From positions 1 through 64,000 of the forward strand of contig JACKOH010000003.1 in assembly GCA_024234395.1 (NCBI GenBank): a stretch of DNA of 64,000 nt, read 5' to 3'. The number at the start of each line of letters is the position of its first letter. The stretch's first letter is position 1. The DNA comes from Pseudomonadales bacterium. GTDB taxonomy: Bacteria; Pseudomonadota; Gammaproteobacteria; Pseudomonadales; Pseudohongiellaceae. Positions 8,478 through 16,206 of the stretch are shown piece by piece. A program made the position numbers and the translations under genes. The notes under the pieces were generated by a model. It made no database searches. It had not been told where the DNA came from and saw nothing but the letters and a program-made list of their open reading frames with translations.

Positions 8478-9929
8478 ATGACTGATTTACATGAGCTGGT
8501 GAAAGGGATTATTGAAGACCTTAGGAAGCATCAGGGGAGTTCGCCGTCGTCTAGATGTGAGGGCGATAATTTTCCTCGGATAATCGATGCTGGTGATGGT
8601 CAGCAAATTCATGTTACTAGAATGGTCGACGGGCTAATCGCTGATATCGCCCACCAAATGATGAAGCGCGACGCCTCTCTGGAAGCACGCTTCTCTGTCA
8701 AAGATTTAACGGGATTGGTCCGTAAGGCCTTTGGCCCTGCCTTGGCCAAGATTGACTTGGATCGAGATGTTGATCAGAACGCAGCATTGGTCTTAAGCGA
8801 TGTCGAGGAGGCAGTAGCCAAGGGCATAGATTGGACGTTAAAGAATGGAAAACTGGAATACTCGTTTGGATGCACATTATTTAGTTATGATGACATCGCT
8901 CCTATCGACATTGGCCCGGTTCGCTTTGAACCCCGAAAAATCTGGATTGATCGCAAGGCTTCAGACGGTCGGTTGGTTAGCGTGGGGCCAGATGGTCGCA
9001 TAAAGCGATTTCCAGAAAAAATTGCGGATGGGCCAATTTCGAAAGTCACTCACCGTCGGATCACCCAAGTATGGCAAGGGAAGAAATTGAAGAAGCGGAA
9101 AGCCTCCTCTGATGCTCATGATGAAAAATTCATTCTTGAGGCTATTGGGGATTGCCAATATGTCTGCTCTATCAGTGTTCCTGGATTCGGAGTCGATGCA
9201 GGGCGGCACAAGGCTCTGATTTCAGCGCGGCTTGCTCTGGCAACCGTGTCGCTGCTCTGGGAAACACCTTCAGAGGTATTGAAAGGAATCAGCTTGCTCG
9301 CCGACCGAAAACACCAGTACGGCACGACACTTTCATTCACACCTGATGGTCTGATGCTCGCAAATAGATCGGGTTCCAAGCGATTACATGCTCCCTGGGT
9401 CAATAAGGATAAGCTGGAAGAAAGCATCAATGGGTTTGCTGATTGTTTCGCTGTCGCAGGAGAGGCAATCATGACCTACCTTGATCCGGCTGGAGGTAGT
9501 GAACGGCCAAAGTTGATGAATGCTATTGCTCATGCCTTGCTTTGGTTCTATGAGGGCTGTCGTGAAACGGTAGATCAAATTGCCATCGTCAAACTTTCGG
9601 CGGCCATGGAAGTTTTAACTGGAAAGTTAAGTCGAAATGGAAGCCAAGAAGCAATACGAAGGCTTATCGAGTCCTGTTTTGAAATAGACGAAAATAAAAT
9701 CATTACCCGAGATGGTAAGACTATGAGGGAGGTTGTAGAGAAGATTTATAAAATGGGACGTACTCGGATGATCCATGGTGAGAATGAAGCACTTGGTAAT
9801 GACTGGTCGATAGAGCGAGCTTCCGCCGAAAAGCTTGCTAGGTATAGCCTCGTGATCTACATGGGGCGGGTCTCTGAAAATCCTTCGTTTGATAATCCGA
9901 AGCAACTCTTTCAACAAGACGGCGGATGA
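8478..9929 (+). CDS. HEPN-domain protein (Apea-like), candidate anti-phage cargo
   Basis: A 483-aa protein of unknown function on the strand opposite to all its ICE neighbours. Its C-terminal helical part (about residues 345-460) contains R428-x4-H433 in the context GRTRMIHGE. This is the R-x4-6-H signature of HEPN ribonucleases, and the helix around ALLWFYEGCRE also resembles Apea-like HEPN domains. The N-terminal 340 residues show no domain I recognise. The gene is visibly more AT-rich than the flanking ICE genes and splits the conserved pair PFL_4697 / RAQPRD, so it was probably acquired as cargo. Its stop lies 20 bp from the converging PFL_4697-like gene. RNase activity and a defence role are inferred, not shown. 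Confidence 0.72.
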   Translation: MTDLHELVKGIIEDLRKHQGSSPSSRCEGDNFPRIIDAGDGQQIHVTRMVDGLIADIAHQMMKRDASLEARFSVKDLTGLVRKAFGPALAKIDLDRDVDQNAALVLSDVEEAVAKGIDWTLKNGKLEYSFGCTLFSYDDIAPIDIGPVRFEPRKIWIDRKASDGRLVSVGPDGRIKRFPEKIADGPISKVTHRRITQVWQGKKLKKRKASSDAHDEKFILEAIGDCQYVCSISVPGFGVDAGRHKALISARLALATVSLLWETPSEVLKGISLLADRKHQYGTTLSFTPDGLMLANRSGSKRLHAPWVNKDKLEESINGFADCFAVAGEAIMTYLDPAGGSERPKLMNAIAHALLWFYEGCRETVDQIAIVKLSAAMEVLTGKLSRNGSQEAIRRLIESCFEIDENKIITRDGKTMREVVEKIYKMGRTRMIHGENEALGNDWSIERASAEKLARYSLVIYMGRVSENPSFDNPKQLFQQDGG

Positions 9930-9949
9930 TCTTGCTCTGAACACTACCC

Positions 9950-10699
9950 CTAAAGATATTTTTTGAAACTTCCCGCCGCGATATCCATCACCACTCCCAG
10001 CAATATGGCACTGGGCAACAGGACCAGCAATGGGCTCACACTGATCGGCAGCGCCAGATAAATCGCCCAGGGAAGCACCAATAGCGGCATCACGGCGGCT
10101 TTCGCCCGGTGATAGACGAAGCCGGATTCGCGGCCCGCACCGAACCGACGGATGTCCCGACGTACGAGCCCGTCGACCAGTCCCACGAAGGCGGCCATGC
10201 AGAACAGCGGCAGCATGAGGCACAACACCAGCAAGCGCACCAGGAAGACCAGCAATATATACGCGGCGGCGATCAGGTAGCTTTCCAGGTGGACGTAGGC
10301 CACGCCCAGGTAATAGCGGAAGTCCCGGGTTGGGTTGACGCTCCCTGCGCGGGCCTGTGTAGCAGCATCCTGCATCCAATCCATCAGTCCTGTTTTGGCG
10401 AATATCCACTCATAACCGCCATCGACCAACCGGTGGGCCGTGCGCCCTGGCTCCTGTACCACCACGCTGCGCGTGAAGTGTGTCGAAAGCTGATCGAGCT
10501 CGTAATGCACCATGGCTTGGGCGTGATGCCACCCCTGTTCCGGCCAGAACAGGTGCATACCGATCCATTCCACCAGGATGCAGAGCAGCAAGGACCCGCA
10601 GAGTACGCCGAAGAAGCGAAACGGCAGTGTGACCACCGAGCCGACGACATTGCGCTGCCGCGTCTGTTGCCGCTGCGCGGTGGCTGCCGGATCACTCAT
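9950..10699 (-). CDS. ICE membrane protein, PFL_4697 family
   Basis: A 249-aa integral membrane protein with about four hydrophobic segments: FFGVLCGSLLLCILVEW, YLIAAAYILLVFLVRLLVLCLML, and a C-terminal pair. It matches PFL_4697 (TIGR03747) in size and position directly after TraD. Its start overlaps the TraD stop by 4 bp (ATGA), so it is coupled to the coupling protein. A role at the inner-membrane channel with TraD is likely by position. In related elements the next gene would be the RAQPRD gene, but here the HEPN gene intervenes. Confidence 0.87.
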   Translation of the reverse strand: MSDPAATAQRQQTRQRNVVGSVVTLPFRFFGVLCGSLLLCILVEWIGMHLFWPEQGWHHAQAMVHYELDQLSTHFTRSVVVQEPGRTAHRLVDGGYEWIFAKTGLMDWMQDAATQARAGSVNPTRDFRYYLGVAYVHLESYLIAAAYILLVFLVRLLVLCLMLPLFCMAAFVGLVDGLVRRDIRRFGAGRESGFVYHRAKAAVMPLLVLPWAIYLALPISVSPLLVLLPSAILLGVVMDIAAGSFKKYL

Positions 10700-12867
10700 G
10701 ATGTCCCGGCCCCGTCGGTCTCGGCGGTGGTCATCTGTTTGAAGTCATCCAGCAGGTCGTCCGGCAGGCTTTCGTTCTGTAAGGCTGCCCTACCCTGGTT
10801 TTCCCACCACTCCCCAGCGTCGAGGTAGTGCTGGCGCATATAGCCGGCCAGCACCTGCAGATCCTTCGGCATGGCCTCGTCGGAGTTGGACGCTGGCAAT
10901 GGCATGCGGATCTTCCACAGGTTGCCGCCTTCAAGCAGCGCGAAGGCCTGGCCCTTGGGGAGATTCACTACGTGGGCTGGTTCGATCAACGGCACGCTGG
11001 TGGTAGTGATGCGATCCTGGGTATTGGAGGTAAAGGCCGTATGCCCCTGCGGATCGGAGGTATCCGTTGCCCCACTAACGATGGATGTGGTGTAGACCTC
11101 GACCTTGGGCAACTGGCGGGTCAGCAGTTCGGCGGTGGCCGTTTCACGTACCCGCAGCATGAACAAGTTGTTGAAGTTGCCCACCACCTGCCCTGCCTTG
11201 GCCCGGTTGCCGATACGGGCCTCGATGTCGCTCAGGGTCTGGGTATAGGCCGTTACCTGAATCCCGGCACCACCGCCCTTGTTAACCAAGGGGATGAACT
11301 CGTCGCCCATCAGTTCGTTGAACTCATCGGCATGGACATTGATGGGGATTTTCACATGTGCGCTAGTCGAGGCACTGGGCAGGCCGTCGTCGATGCCGAA
11401 CTTGTAGAGGTGCCCGGCCACTGATACCAGGTCGGAGAACATTGAGTTGCCCACCGCTGCAGCAACCTCGGCATCCGACAGGGCATCCAGCCCCACGTAG
11501 ACCACGGCCCGCTTGCGAATGATCTGCATCCAGTCGAAGATCGGCCGCGGATCACGCAGGTCGGCATAGTCCGGGGCCAGCAGTTGGGCGATCTTGCCGG
11601 TGGTCAGTTTCTCCAGCAGTGGCAGGAGCGACGCGACGATCTTGTCGAAATACGTTCGGTCGTAGCGCACCGCCGAACGCAGCCCGTCGAGCACCGGGTC
11701 GTAGACCCGAACCTGGGACAGGTATTGCTCGATGGCGACCACGCGCTTTTCCCGTCCGACCATGTGACGGGGAATGTTCTTGTCGTTCAGCTTGCCTTCG
11801 AGCTGCACAATAACTTCCCAGGCTTTGGGTTCGGACTTGGCGAAGAAGTGCTGGGCGTACTCGATGAACAGGGCGTCGATGTTGATGACGTGGCGCTGGA
11901 TCAGCAGGTAGTCGGGGCGCCGTCCCAGCTCCACCAGGGCGCGGGCGATGATGTTGACGAAGCGCCAGGCAAATTCCCGAAAGGCCGCGCTGTTGCCCTC
12001 GCCGGAGAGCTGGCCGGCGATGCGCGTGGCCACCTCCGAGATGCGCCCGAAGCGCCCCACCGCATTGTAGCGGGCGGAAATGTCAGGCCAACCGAGATGG
12101 AACACGTAGAACTCGCCTTCACGCCCGGCACGCTTGGCTTCCACGTACATGCGCTTGAGCAGGTCGGCATCGCCCTTGGGATCGAACACGATTACGACCT
12201 CGTGCTCGCCGTTGACCTTGCGGCGGATATCCTGGGTGATGCACAGCTCGGCCAGCCGGGTCTTGCCAACCCGTGTAGTGCCGAGCACCAGGGTATGACC
12301 GACTCGCTCGCCCAGTGGCAGGGAGACGTCCGTCTCCTGGGGCTCGATGCCGTGCAGGCGCGGCAGCCCGCCCACCGGGGGCAGTGGACGAACCGGATTC
12401 AGGAGGTGATCCCATGCGGTCACTCGGGCAAGGCTGGAAAGTGGGAATGGCGTAAATTCCAGCCGCTGCTCCAACCGGCGGACAAACCGATAGAGCGGCG
12501 TCGGTTCGACATAGCAGCGAAACTCGGGGCGATAGGTCTGCATCAGCCGATGCGTATGGCGCTGATCCCAGCGAAATCCCCTGCCGACGAACAGCCGTTG
12601 CTGGCTCACCGGTACGTCCCGGCTGGCCATCACGTAACGGGGGATGCGGCGAATGTTGCGTCGGTAACGCCGAATCATCCTGGCGTCCTGGTAGCGGATG
12701 GCGGCAAAGGTCAGAAAGCCCAAGGCTGCCCCCAGCCCCAGCAAGGGACTCAGGGCCAGTGACCAGGGGGCGAAGAGGCAAAGTGCAGCGGCACCGATAC
12801 TGACCGCGACGCTGTACAGCTCGACGGCGGGTCGTAACATGACCTCCACGGCATGAGGCTGGGCCAT
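10696..12867 (-). CDS. traD: Type IV coupling protein TraD
   Basis: A 723-aa hexameric-type ATPase that brings the relaxase-DNA complex to the secretion channel. Two N-terminal transmembrane helices (about residues 17-57) precede a nucleotide-binding domain with Walker A GTTRVGKT at 196-203 and a Walker B-like VVIVFDPKGD about 25 residues later. Length and layout match the ICE/TOL-type TraD family (TIGR03743/TIGR03754). I chose the ATG at 12867, one base after the stop of the upstream gene; the longer frame from 12939 only overlaps that gene. Confidence 0.93.
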   Translation of the reverse strand: MAQPHAVEVMLRPAVELYSVAVSIGAAALCLFAPWSLALSPLLGLGAALGFLTFAAIRYQDARMIRRYRRNIRRIPRYVMASRDVPVSQQRLFVGRGFRWDQRHTHRLMQTYRPEFRCYVEPTPLYRFVRRLEQRLEFTPFPLSSLARVTAWDHLLNPVRPLPPVGGLPRLHGIEPQETDVSLPLGERVGHTLVLGTTRVGKTRLAELCITQDIRRKVNGEHEVVIVFDPKGDADLLKRMYVEAKRAGREGEFYVFHLGWPDISARYNAVGRFGRISEVATRIAGQLSGEGNSAAFREFAWRFVNIIARALVELGRRPDYLLIQRHVINIDALFIEYAQHFFAKSEPKAWEVIVQLEGKLNDKNIPRHMVGREKRVVAIEQYLSQVRVYDPVLDGLRSAVRYDRTYFDKIVASLLPLLEKLTTGKIAQLLAPDYADLRDPRPIFDWMQIIRKRAVVYVGLDALSDAEVAAAVGNSMFSDLVSVAGHLYKFGIDDGLPSASTSAHVKIPINVHADEFNELMGDEFIPLVNKGGGAGIQVTAYTQTLSDIEARIGNRAKAGQVVGNFNNLFMLRVRETATAELLTRQLPKVEVYTTSIVSGATDTSDPQGHTAFTSNTQDRITTTSVPLIEPAHVVNLPKGQAFALLEGGNLWKIRMPLPASNSDEAMPKDLQVLAGYMRQHYLDAGEWWENQGRAALQNESLPDDLLDDFKQMTTAETDGAGTS

Positions 12868-12868
12868 G

Positions 12869-13405
12869 TCACTGCTCGATGCCCGTGGCCGTGACCAGCA
12901 CCGGATAATGGTTGATGCCAAGACGGCGAGCCAGCTCATCGGCGGAGACCGGCGACAGGCTCAAACCCGGCACCAGGCGTCGCAGGTTGGCCAGGTCTTC
13001 CGAGGTTTCAACGTCGACCACCAGACCCGCGGCGCCCAATGCCTGCAAGTTGTCTGCTCGACGGCGCAGCCACGCCCGGGAGTACTCGTCGTCGCCCACC
13101 AGGAATAGGGGGCTGAGCCCCGGTGCCTGAATCGATCGGCGTTCCACCCTGCCCGGCGAAAGTAACGCTGACCTTGCCGGCAGCATGTCCGCCTCGCTGA
13201 AGGGCTGGGTTGGAGCCACAGGTTCCTCATCACGCATTGGTGGACGGACGGGAGAGTCCATCGGTGGTAAATCCAATGCCTGGTAGTACAGCAGCGCGGA
13301 GCCGCCGCCCCGGTCTTCAACGACGATGAGCTGGGTGTCATCGGCGGAGGCCATAAGGCTCGCCATCCCCAGCATCCAGCACAATGCTTGCAAGCGACGT
13401 TTCAA
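12869..13405 (-). CDS. ICE secreted protein, PFL_4695 family
   Basis: A roughly 178-aa exported protein with a short signal peptide and no catalytic motif that I recognise. The C-terminal half (GAAGLVVDVETSEDLANLRRLVPGLSLSPVSADELARRLGINHYPVLV) is typical of PFL_4695 (TIGR03765) proteins, which precede TraD in this ICE class. Start choice is unusual. A near-perfect Shine-Dalgarno sequence AGGAGGTGATC overlaps the GTG at 13414, so the TTG at 13405, 8 nt after AGGAGG, is the more likely start. The GTG remains possible. Confidence 0.83.
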   Translation of the reverse strand: MKRRLQALCWMLGMASLMASADDTQLIVVEDRGGGSALLYYQALDLPPMDSPVRPPMRDEEPVAPTQPFSEADMLPARSALLSPGRVERRSIQAPGLSPLFLVGDDEYSRAWLRRRADNLQALGAAGLVVDVETSEDLANLRRLVPGLSLSPVSADELARRLGINHYPVLVTATGIEQ

Positions 13406-13410
13406 AGTGA

Positions 13411-13974
13411 TCACCTCCTCGGGTTGGTCAGGGATGCCGGGGCACCGTGAACGCGCGACAGGTGCTGACGAACAACGCGGCGGTAGCGCGCGGCCGGAAC
13501 GCCACCAGCCGGACGGTGATAGCGACCAATGGCCGGCAGCCAGTCTTCTCCCGATTTGTATTGCTCACGCAGGATGGTGGCGGCGATGGTGAGATTTCGA
13601 TACGGATCGAGGAGATCGCAGGGATGCGCCACACGATGGGCGTGATAGCCGACATTGATCTGTCCAAGCCCCACGTCGATGCGGCTGTCCTGTCCTGCCT
13701 CAAGAGCTTTCTCCAGGTCGGAGCAGGCCGCCTCCATGGTCTGGAATCTCCGTGGCTGACCGGCGACATTCAGCGTCCACGGCCAGGGAATCTGCTTGCC
13801 GCGCAAGTGGGTACCGCTCTCCTGTAGGGCGATGGCATACAACACGGCGGAAGGCACACCGGCTTCATGGGCGGCCAGTTGGTAGGCCGGCGGCGGAATC
13901 TCCCGTGTCTCCGCCATGGCAGACGATAGAGCGAGCCCGCCAAGGCAAACGGCCACCAGATGACGAATGCTCAT
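13411..13974 (-). CDS. Lytic transglycosylase (VirB1-like) of the ICE
   Basis: A 187-aa secreted muramidase with a signal peptide ending in AMA. It has the SLT fold signatures: the catalytic glutamate in YAIALQESGTH, then DVGLGQINVGYH and a C-terminal YKSGEDWLPAIGRYHRP. It locally opens peptidoglycan so the transfer channel can cross the wall. The ATG at 13974 overlaps the preceding stop by 4 bp; an alternative ATG at 13986 would add four residues. It sits between the PFL_4693-like and PFL_4695-like genes, as in PFGI-1-type elements. Confidence 0.9.
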   Translation of the reverse strand: MSIRHLVAVCLGGLALSSAMAETREIPPPAYQLAAHEAGVPSAVLYAIALQESGTHLRGKQIPWPWTLNVAGQPRRFQTMEAACSDLEKALEAGQDSRIDVGLGQINVGYHAHRVAHPCDLLDPYRNLTIAATILREQYKSGEDWLPAIGRYHRPAGGVPAARYRRVVRQHLSRVHGAPASLTNPRR

Positions 13975-14699
13975 AGACGCCACCATTGCCCGTTGACCTC
14001 GCGCACCACAGCGGGCAGATCACCCTGCACACCGATGGATAGCCAGCGCCCCGCATCGTGGTTCAGGGTGATGACGCGCTCCCGTACTTTGTCCGGGTCT
14101 ATCCCCATCCGCGCGGCCCACTGCCGAATGCGCGCATCCTCCTGGCGGCTGCCGACCATGTAGAGATCGAACGCAGCGTCTTCGGTCAGCAACTGCCGGA
14201 CTTGCTGCTCGCAGGCCGGGCACCCTTCTTTGACGAAAACCGCCAGCCGTACCGACGGGCTGGCATCGGTGCTGACACTGCCCGTGTCAGTCAAGTCAAC
14301 AGGTTGGAGTGTGGGGTACAGCCGTTGCCAGGCTGCGTCATAGGCCCGCTGATAGGCCAGCGTTTTCTCGACGCGGCGAGCTTCGGCCTGCACCTGTAGC
14401 TCTGCATAGCGGCGGCGCTCCTCGGCGGTGCGGGCTTCGATACCCAGGGCGGTGAGCGGATCGAGATTGGGTGAGTAGATACCCAGCGGCCCTTGCATCA
14501 ATTGCTGATACCGCGCCCACTCATCGGCTTGTAGCCCCCAGTCCCTGGCCAGGCGTTCATCAAGAGCCGCGTCGCTAGCAGTGCGCTCCTGGCTTTGCAC
14601 CACCCGCGAATCAGTGCTGGGAGCGCTCTGGGCAAGCGCAAAGGCGGGAGTCAGGGAAATAGTCAGTGCCACCAGAACGGGAGTCATATAGGGCTTCAC
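13971..14699 (-). CDS. ICE protein with thioredoxin-like CxxC motif, PFL_4693 family
   Basis: A 242-aa exported protein. The signal peptide ends at ALAQ. A charged helical region (about residues 45-130) leads to a thioredoxin-like domain with GCPACEQQVRQLL. This is the arrangement of PFL_4693-type (TIGR03759) proteins. The CPAC pair suggests periplasmic disulfide chemistry, possibly with the DsbA-like protein at the other end of the locus. The start is GTG at 14699, supported by AGGAGG six nt upstream. It overlaps the lytic transglycosylase gene by 4 bp. Confidence 0.87.
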   Translation of the reverse strand: MKPYMTPVLVALTISLTPAFALAQSAPSTDSRVVQSQERTASDAALDERLARDWGLQADEWARYQQLMQGPLGIYSPNLDPLTALGIEARTAEERRRYAELQVQAEARRVEKTLAYQRAYDAAWQRLYPTLQPVDLTDTGSVSTDASPSVRLAVFVKEGCPACEQQVRQLLTEDAAFDLYMVGSRQEDARIRQWAARMGIDPDKVRERVITLNHDAGRWLSIGVQGDLPAVVREVNGQWWRL

Positions 14700-14708
14700 G
14701 GTGGCCTC

Positions 14709-15356
14709 CTATGGCACGGTCAATGGCTGCGCCTGGCCATCGACACGAAATACGGCGGTGTTGCCGTTGATCGCTTCAAGCAGCCATCCGCCCACGGTTT
14801 CGCCGGGGCGAACTACTCTGGTTTCGGCCAGCGATTGAGGATCGGTGGGCGCGATGGACAAAAAGCGCTCCCCGCCACGCAGCTCGATACTCAGCACCTG
14901 GAACGGAGGTTCAGTGACGATGGGTTTGGCTGGGGCCGGGCGTTGTACCGGTGGCGCAGCGGGAGGCGGCGTTCGGCGAGCCTGCTGCAAGCGCGCTTCG
15001 AACTGATCCAGGCGACTTTCCAGCGGTGCGATGTCGGCTATGTCGGCGTGGGTGGAAACCACCTGTTCCATGTCGGTGAGCCGGGCTTCCAGGGGCTGGT
15101 AGATCGCAGCAAGGTCAGCGGAGGTGATGGGCTCGGGTTGATCCAGTGCGTCTTCCACCCGCTGGGCCAACTCGCTCAGTCGGTGATCCAGCAGCGTGAG
15201 CCTAGGCTCCAGCGTGTTCGACTGGATGTCGTCGGTCAACCGAGACAGGGCGACATGATCGATGATAACGGCGGCGCTGATAAACAGTAGCCAAGCCATC
15301 GCGGCAGCCTTCAGCAACCGGCCACGATTGGAATGCGTGCCGAATTGAAGCGTCAT
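14709..15356 (-). CDS. ICE membrane-anchored coiled-coil protein next to PilL
   Basis: A 215-aa protein with one N-terminal transmembrane helix (about residues 16-34), a coiled-coil region (about 40-130), a proline/alanine-rich linker and a C-terminal beta-rich domain (VLSIELRGGERFLSIAP). I do not recognise a named family, but a protein of this design follows PilL in related ICEs. Its ATG overlaps the pilL stop (ATGA), so the pair is translationally coupled. A periplasm-spanning structural role is plausible; no catalytic motif is visible. Confidence 0.8.
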   Translation of the reverse strand: MTLQFGTHSNRGRLLKAAAMAWLLFISAAVIIDHVALSRLTDDIQSNTLEPRLTLLDHRLSELAQRVEDALDQPEPITSADLAAIYQPLEARLTDMEQVVSTHADIADIAPLESRLDQFEARLQQARRTPPPAAPPVQRPAPAKPIVTEPPFQVLSIELRGGERFLSIAPTDPQSLAETRVVRPGETVGGWLLEAINGNTAVFRVDGQAQPLTVP

Positions 15357-15862
15357 GGCAATGCCTCCAGGCTCGGCGTGAAGCACACCTGCCGTGCTAG
15401 GTCGTCGACCTGCAGCTCCCAGGCCGGTCCGGCCAGGGTCAGCAAGGCGTCATGGAGGAACATCGGCCCAAGCTGCAGATGGGCTGCCGGCAGAGGCAGC
15501 TCGTAGAGTTCTGCCACTTCGGGATTGTCATCACACAGGGAATACCCTGAGCGTTGCAGCACATAGCGCAGACCATCTCCCACCGTCGCATGCAATGTTG
15601 CTGTCATGGATACATCGACCACTTGCAGCAGGAGGTTGTGCTGGGCCTCCTGGGGTGTCAGTTCCACCAGCGTGTATCGACCATAGCGGGCTACCGGTAA
15701 CCAATCGCTTGGTACCGGGGGTATCTCAGTTTCGACCTCGGGGTCCACCGGGGAAGATGAAACGGTTGACGTGGCGCATCCCATGCTCAGGATGACGGGG
15801 ATCAAAAGACCTGCCATGAAGGCTAGGCGCCTGATTGAGCTATGAAGGCGGATGGCTGGCAT
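15353..15862 (-). CDS. pilL: PilL-type lipoprotein of the ICE
   Basis: A 169-aa lipoprotein: signal peptide with lipobox (SMGC, then ATSTVSSSP). The mature part has the YTLVELTPQEAQHNLLLQVV and LRYVLQRSGYSLC segments typical of the N-terminal PilL domain found in PFGI-1-class ICEs (TIGR03748). In full-length PilL of IncI-type pili, this domain belongs to the secretin-like outer-membrane apparatus. It is the first gene of the leftward transfer operon, so the 343-bp gap on its right must contain its promoter. The plus-strand NACHT gene begins at the other side of that gap. Confidence 0.85.
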   Translation of the reverse strand: MPAIRLHSSIRRLAFMAGLLIPVILSMGCATSTVSSSPVDPEVETEIPPVPSDWLPVARYGRYTLVELTPQEAQHNLLLQVVDVSMTATLHATVGDGLRYVLQRSGYSLCDDNPEVAELYELPLPAAHLQLGPMFLHDALLTLAGPAWELQVDDLARQVCFTPSLEALP

Positions 15863-16206
15863 ACGATGGTTCCCCGGCGTTGTGTGCTGCCAGCATCACA
15901 GGAGAAGGCCGCCGTATTCAGCGGAAAATGGGAACTGTCGCCCTACCGGATTCTGATAGGTTGAATCGGTAGAGCTACATTGCTAGCACCGATACATTCG
16001 GTCATGATAACCACCGTATTGATAAAGGTCCGCATTGAGCCTGGTTGGGAGGGAATAATATGCGTGCTTTTGACCCAAAGCGGCAGTCGACATATTGAAA
16101 AGTCGGGTTTCGACATTGAGCCCACTCCGGCAACTTGATCCTATACAACACGATCCGTTAGTTTGTTCAATTAGTTGCAGCGAATCCGAGTGACCGCGCA
16201 GACATA
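15863..16206. other. Divergent intergenic region between pilL and the NACHT gene
   Basis: This 344-bp stretch holds no convincing gene. It must contain promoters for pilL (leftward) and for the NACHT gene (rightward). Two small inverted repeats are visible: CTACCgGATTC (15943-15953) with GAATCGGTAG (15963-15972), and ACCGA/TCGGT (15988-16002). They may be operators or hairpins. The sequence is more AT-rich than the flanking genes. Confidence 0.5.

Noticed and set aside
11584..12762. Plus-strand open frame of 392 codons
   Set aside because: Antisense to traD. The translation has no recognisable domain.
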